Position numbers and translations under genes: made by a program
Notes under the pieces: generated by a model
What the model was told of the DNA's origin: nothing
The model's input: only the letters and a program-made list of their open reading frames with translations
The model's database searches: none
Part shown: piece by piece, positions 6,022 through 8,499 of the stretch
How positions within the stretch are numbered: the stretch's first letter is position 1
Layout of the letters: each line of letters starts with the position of its first letter
Source of the DNA: an uncultured Gemmatimonadales bacterium
Lineage (GTDB): Bacteria; Gemmatimonadota; Gemmatimonadetes; Longimicrobiales; Gaopeijiaceae
Direction of reading: 5' to 3'
DNA length: 8,499 nucleotides
Assembly: GCA_937983085.1 (NCBI GenBank)
Contig: CALJKZ010000412.1
Span: forward strand, 1 to 8,499

Positions 6022-6540
6022 TCAGCCGTCTCCGGCAGACGCTCGCATGGCCTCCGGCGTACGCCGGAGGATGGTGACGAGACCCCAGGCCATGGCGGCC
6101 GCAACGGCGAAGTCCACGATCCCGCGCCAGGGTGAGGGAAACGCGCGAATGATCAGCACCGCCATGACGATGAGCGCGGTTCCACCCCACCCGCGAAACA
6201 GCTGCTTGGGATCGGTATCCACCAGCGAAAGCCCGTAGAGGGGTGCAAGGAGCTGAAAGACGGGCCCCTTGGTCCGCACCCCCCTCGCCCGACGGACGAG
6301 CTTCGGAATCCACCGACGATCGAAGGTGAGCACGCCCTCGGTGTAGACGAAGCCCACGGTCGAGATCACCAGAACCGCCCACTCGAGTGGATCGAGTCCG
6401 GCTCGCACGGTGGCGATCCCCCGGCCTCCCAGTCGGTACACGGCCCACGCGAAGATCGCTGCGACGCCGATGAGCGCCCAACCGGTGGCCAGGCGCTTCG
6501 TCGTCGAGTCCGACGGTTCGCTCTCCGTCGAGTGCGCCAT
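6022..6540 (-). CDS. Small polytopic membrane protein of unknown function
   Basis: 172 residues from ATG 6540-6538, which shares one base with the hemY stop (TGATG); a GTG at 6543 just before it is an alternative giving 173. I do not recognise the family. The N-terminal 18 residues are polar (Ser/Glu/Thr). Hydrophobic segments follow at about residues 20-37, 52-68, 94-107 (weaker), 119-133 and 141-159, so three to five membrane spans. Between spans 2 and 3 lies a basic loop, 'FDRRWIPKLVRRARGVRTKG', presumably cytoplasmic. There are no cysteines and no catalytic motif. The direct overlap with hemY suggests co-translation and perhaps a link to haem or membrane energetics, but this is only context. 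A 20-bp perfect palindrome lies in its 3' part. Confidence 0.7.
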   Translation of the reverse strand: MAHSTESEPSDSTTKRLATGWALIGVAAIFAWAVYRLGGRGIATVRAGLDPLEWAVLVISTVGFVYTEGVLTFDRRWIPKLVRRARGVRTKGPVFQLLAPLYGLSLVDTDPKQLFRGWGGTALIVMAVLIIRAFPSPWRGIVDFAVAAAMAWGLVTILRRTPEAMRASAGDG

Positions 6541-7886
6541 CACCGGGCCGTCGGCGACGCCACGGTGCCGGGGCGACCGGCCGTCGGATCCGCCGGGCTC
6601 GAGGCGTCTCCCCCCGAAGGCGTCTCGCTACCCGAGGCCAACCGATCCGCAAGACGGGAAGCCTCCGCCAGGCGGCCCAGGATGCCGGGTCGGGACCACC
6701 AGTTGCCCGCCACCTCGATCCCGTCGGGCAGTCGGATGTCGGCCAGCCCCTCCCAGGTGACATCCCAGGCCGGCACCCGCTCCCTGCTGACGGAGAGGAC
6801 GCGTGCGTCGTACCCCGTCGTGGCTCGGAAGTCCTCCACGGCCCGGCGCCCCAGTTCCTCGTCCTCCCACGACGCGACCTCCGGGTGCCGCGCTCCACCG
6901 AGGTAGGCGGTGTAGAGATCGCGCCGGCCGAAGAGCTCGCTGGAGAAGGTCACGCCGGTAAGGGCGAGCCCCGGCTCAGAGAAAGCCACCTTGAACCCGA
7001 TGCCCCGTAGCTCGGTGGCGGCGTCCAGGTGCACCACGCCCAGCGAGTTGTAGCGGAGTCCACCGATCACCGATGCGGTCTCGGGTGCGGGGCCCGAGAG
7101 GAGCCGCGCCGTGACCGGGGCGGGCGTTGCGAGCACGACCCGGCGAGCCGCGAGGGTCTCCCCTGTGGACGTCCGCACCGTCCACCCCTCCGAGCTCGGC
7201 GTGAGCTCTTCCACACCCGTATTGGTGCGCAGGTCGTCACCCAGAGCGCGCCCTACGGCATCGGGAAGCGCCTGCATGCCCTGCCGGAAGGAGCACGCCG
7301 GAGGCGGCGCGATGCGCCCGCCACGACGGAGAAGCGGCAGGAGCAGGCTACGCCCGACCCCGAACTCACGGAGGGTGTGGGCGAGGGACAGTCCGACTCG
7401 CATGTCGGCGGGGTCGGACGCGTACAAGCCTCCATACAGAGGTCCGACGAGCGTCTCGTACACCTCCCGACCGAACTTGCGAATGAAGAAGTCGGAGACG
7501 GCCTCGTCCGCCCGGCCCTCCCGCGATACCACCTCCAAGACCGCACGCGCCTTCCCGGCGGGGCTGACCACATCCGACGTCAGGAAGGCTGCAAGGGAGA
7601 ACGGAACCCGGCGGAGTCGCCCGCCACGATAGATGTGGAGGTCGAGGCCCGGCGGTGCCGCAATCAACTCGTCCTCGAGCCCCACCTCTTCCACGAAGCG
7701 TCGGAAGTGTGGGGTCAGCCGGACCCGCTGCGGTCCCCAGTCGAGAACACGACCGTCGACGACGTCACTCCGCATGACGCCTCCCGGCCGATCCGACGCC
7801 TCGAGCACCACGACGTCGACACCCCGACGTTGAAGCTCCCAACCCGTCGCGAGTCCGGTGATGCCCCCGCCGGCGACGACGATCAC
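6540..7886 (-). CDS. hemY: Protoporphyrinogen/coproporphyrinogen oxidase, HemY type
   Basis: 448 residues from GTG 7886-7884. This start gives a GTGA overlap with the hemH stop and places the FAD-binding strand at the N-terminus ('MIVVAGGGITGLATG'), as in the family. An upstream in-frame GTG at 7952, with GAGG close by, would add 22 residues without family character. Other marks are 'VVLEASDRPGGVMRS' (second FAD site, about 26-40), 'VGPLYGGLYASDPADMR', 'GMQALPDAVGRAL' and a C-terminal 'VAGNWWSRPGI'. HemY enzymes oxidise protoporphyrinogen IX or coproporphyrinogen III with FAD and O2, late in haem synthesis. The C-terminal FAD motif is divergent, lacking the usual GVGIPDC-like string, so the choice between the two substrates is open. 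A Pro/Ser/Ala-rich tail of about 30 residues follows. The gene lies directly after hemH, as in Bacillus hemEHY. Confidence 0.88.
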   Translation of the reverse strand: MIVVAGGGITGLATGWELQRRGVDVVVLEASDRPGGVMRSDVVDGRVLDWGPQRVRLTPHFRRFVEEVGLEDELIAAPPGLDLHIYRGGRLRRVPFSLAAFLTSDVVSPAGKARAVLEVVSREGRADEAVSDFFIRKFGREVYETLVGPLYGGLYASDPADMRVGLSLAHTLREFGVGRSLLLPLLRRGGRIAPPPACSFRQGMQALPDAVGRALGDDLRTNTGVEELTPSSEGWTVRTSTGETLAARRVVLATPAPVTARLLSGPAPETASVIGGLRYNSLGVVHLDAATELRGIGFKVAFSEPGLALTGVTFSSELFGRRDLYTAYLGGARHPEVASWEDEELGRRAVEDFRATTGYDARVLSVSRERVPAWDVTWEGLADIRLPDGIEVAGNWWSRPGILGRLAEASRLADRLASGSETPSGGDASSPADPTAGRPGTVASPTAR

Positions 7887-8499
7887 GAGGCGGCTTGCCG
7901 CTCCCTCGCGTACGGACTCGGAGGAAGCTCCCGCTGGCCGTTGGTGCACCACACGCCCTCGAAGGGTGCGCAGCGGCAGCGGGCCAGGTGGCTCGATTCC
8001 GGCAACGGCGCATCCCCGGAGCGGCTTCCTTCATCGACTCCCGCCAGCAGCTCCACGAGATCGGCGAGGACGGAGGTGAAGTCCTCGCTGTCGTGGGGAA
8101 CCGGTACGCGGTGGAGCTCCTTGCCCAACGATTCGATGAAGTCGCGGAGTTCGTGATCGAGCTCGGCCAGCGTTTCGGACTGCTCGTGCATGAACGAGAT
8201 GGGCACTACGACGAGGCGTCGTTCCGGGGCCTCACGAATGCGGTCCTCGTTGTCCGGCTGGGTCCAGGCGATACGCCGGTTGGTGTGGTTCTGGAACCCG
8301 ACGGCGTAGGTGGAGGTGCCAAGCCGTCGGGCGATGTCCCGGCACTGCTCCTCCACGTATCGGTCGTAGCGGTTCCCTTCGTCCAGATACTTGATGGGCG
8401 TGCCGTGGACGGAGAAGTAGAGGAGGGTGTCGAGATCCTCTAGATCCAGGCCCCGCTCGGCGACGAAGGCCCGAACGTTCTGCGTCCGCAGCTCCACGT
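7883..8499 (-). CDS. hemH: Ferrochelatase, C-terminal part (5' end outside window)
   Basis: The frame is open to the right edge; about 205 residues are present, ending with TGA at 7885-7883. 'LLYFSVHGTPIKYLDEGNRY' carries the ferrochelatase SxHGxP motif with the metal-binding/catalytic His. 'VVVPISFMHEQSETLAELDHEL' is the second signature, with the conserved active-site Glu in SETL. The enzyme inserts Fe2+ into protoporphyrin IX, or into coproporphyrin III in the coproporphyrin-dependent route; HemY-type neighbours occur in both. The C-terminal tail holds three cysteines in the pattern C-x-C-x7-C, within the last 31 residues, reminiscent of ferrochelatases with a C-terminal [2Fe-2S] cluster, but the spacing differs from the human one. 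The stop overlaps the proposed hemY start by 4 bases. An internal GTG at 8497 is not the start, since the conserved N-terminal half is missing. Confidence 0.92.
   Translation of the reverse strand, partial: VELRTQNVRAFVAERGLDLEDLDTLLYFSVHGTPIKYLDEGNRYDRYVEEQCRDIARRLGTSTYAVGFQNHTNRRIAWTQPDNEDRIREAPERRLVVVPISFMHEQSETLAELDHELRDFIESLGKELHRVPVPHDSEDFTSVLADLVELLAGVDEGSRSGDAPLPESSHLARCRCAPFEGVWCTNGQRELPPSPYARERQAAS

Noticed and set aside
5036..6238. Long + strand open frame (400 codons) opposite mscS and the membrane protein
   Set aside because: It is antisense to a clear MscS gene with diagnostic motifs; its translation is rich in His, Glu and Arg with no recognisable domain. It is a GC-driven shadow frame.
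5969..6898. 309-codon - strand frame overlapping hemY and the membrane protein
   Set aside because: It is Arg/Gly-rich, lies out of frame with hemY and has no motif. The two real genes explain this stretch.
7029..8156. Long + strand open frame (375 codons) opposite hemY and hemH
   Set aside because: It is antisense to two well-supported haem genes, has no domain and shows composition typical of reverse-frame translation in high-GC DNA.

Overview
This is a high-GC bacterial window that looks chromosomal. The organism is almost certainly diderm: it encodes an outer-membrane beta-barrel ending in Phe, lipoprotein signals and a Tat-type lipoprotein signal. The gene mix (DUF4331 protein, TPR protein, DUF1111 di-heme oxidoreductase, ferrochelatase next to a HemY-type oxidase) would suit Gemmatimonadota or a similar high-GC phylum. 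That placement is inference, because no marker gene is present.

Left part, + strand (1-1760): the C-terminal end of a DUF4331 protein, then, 11 bases later, an exported TPR-repeat protein. The TPR gene ends inside a perfect 28-bp tandem duplication that includes its stop codon.

Middle part, + strand (about 1880-4903): a tightly coupled three-gene operon. The genes encode a lipoprotein di-heme c-type oxidoreductase of the DUF1111/COG3488 family, a Tat-exported Rieske [2Fe-2S] lipoprotein and an outer-membrane porin-like barrel. Successive genes overlap by 1 and 4 nt. In front of the operon lie two palindromes of the form TTTAGG-N4-CCTAAA. The first matches the DtxR/IdeR consensus at 15 of 19 positions and covers the likely -10 element; the second lies just before the ribosome binding site. 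This is the most interesting part of the window. It reads as a metal-responsive (iron or manganese) cell-envelope redox and uptake cassette, repressed by a DtxR-family regulator when metal is plentiful.

Right part, - strand (5024-8499): reading leftward, the C-terminal half of ferrochelatase (hemH, cut by the window edge), a HemY-type porphyrinogen oxidase, an unrecognised small membrane protein and, after a 92-base AT-rich gap, an MscS-family channel. hemH, hemY and the membrane gene overlap by a few bases and should be one operon. mscS seems to have its own promoter region, which holds a 21-bp imperfect palindrome that also fits a sigma-54 -24/-12 layout. The porin operon and mscS converge at 4904-5023, where two perfect hairpins (8-bp and 14-bp stems) probably end transcription.

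No tRNA, rRNA, CRISPR array, insertion sequence or other mobile element is visible. The only gene-free stretches are 1761-1956, 4904-5023 and 5930-6021, all under 300 bases and all described below.
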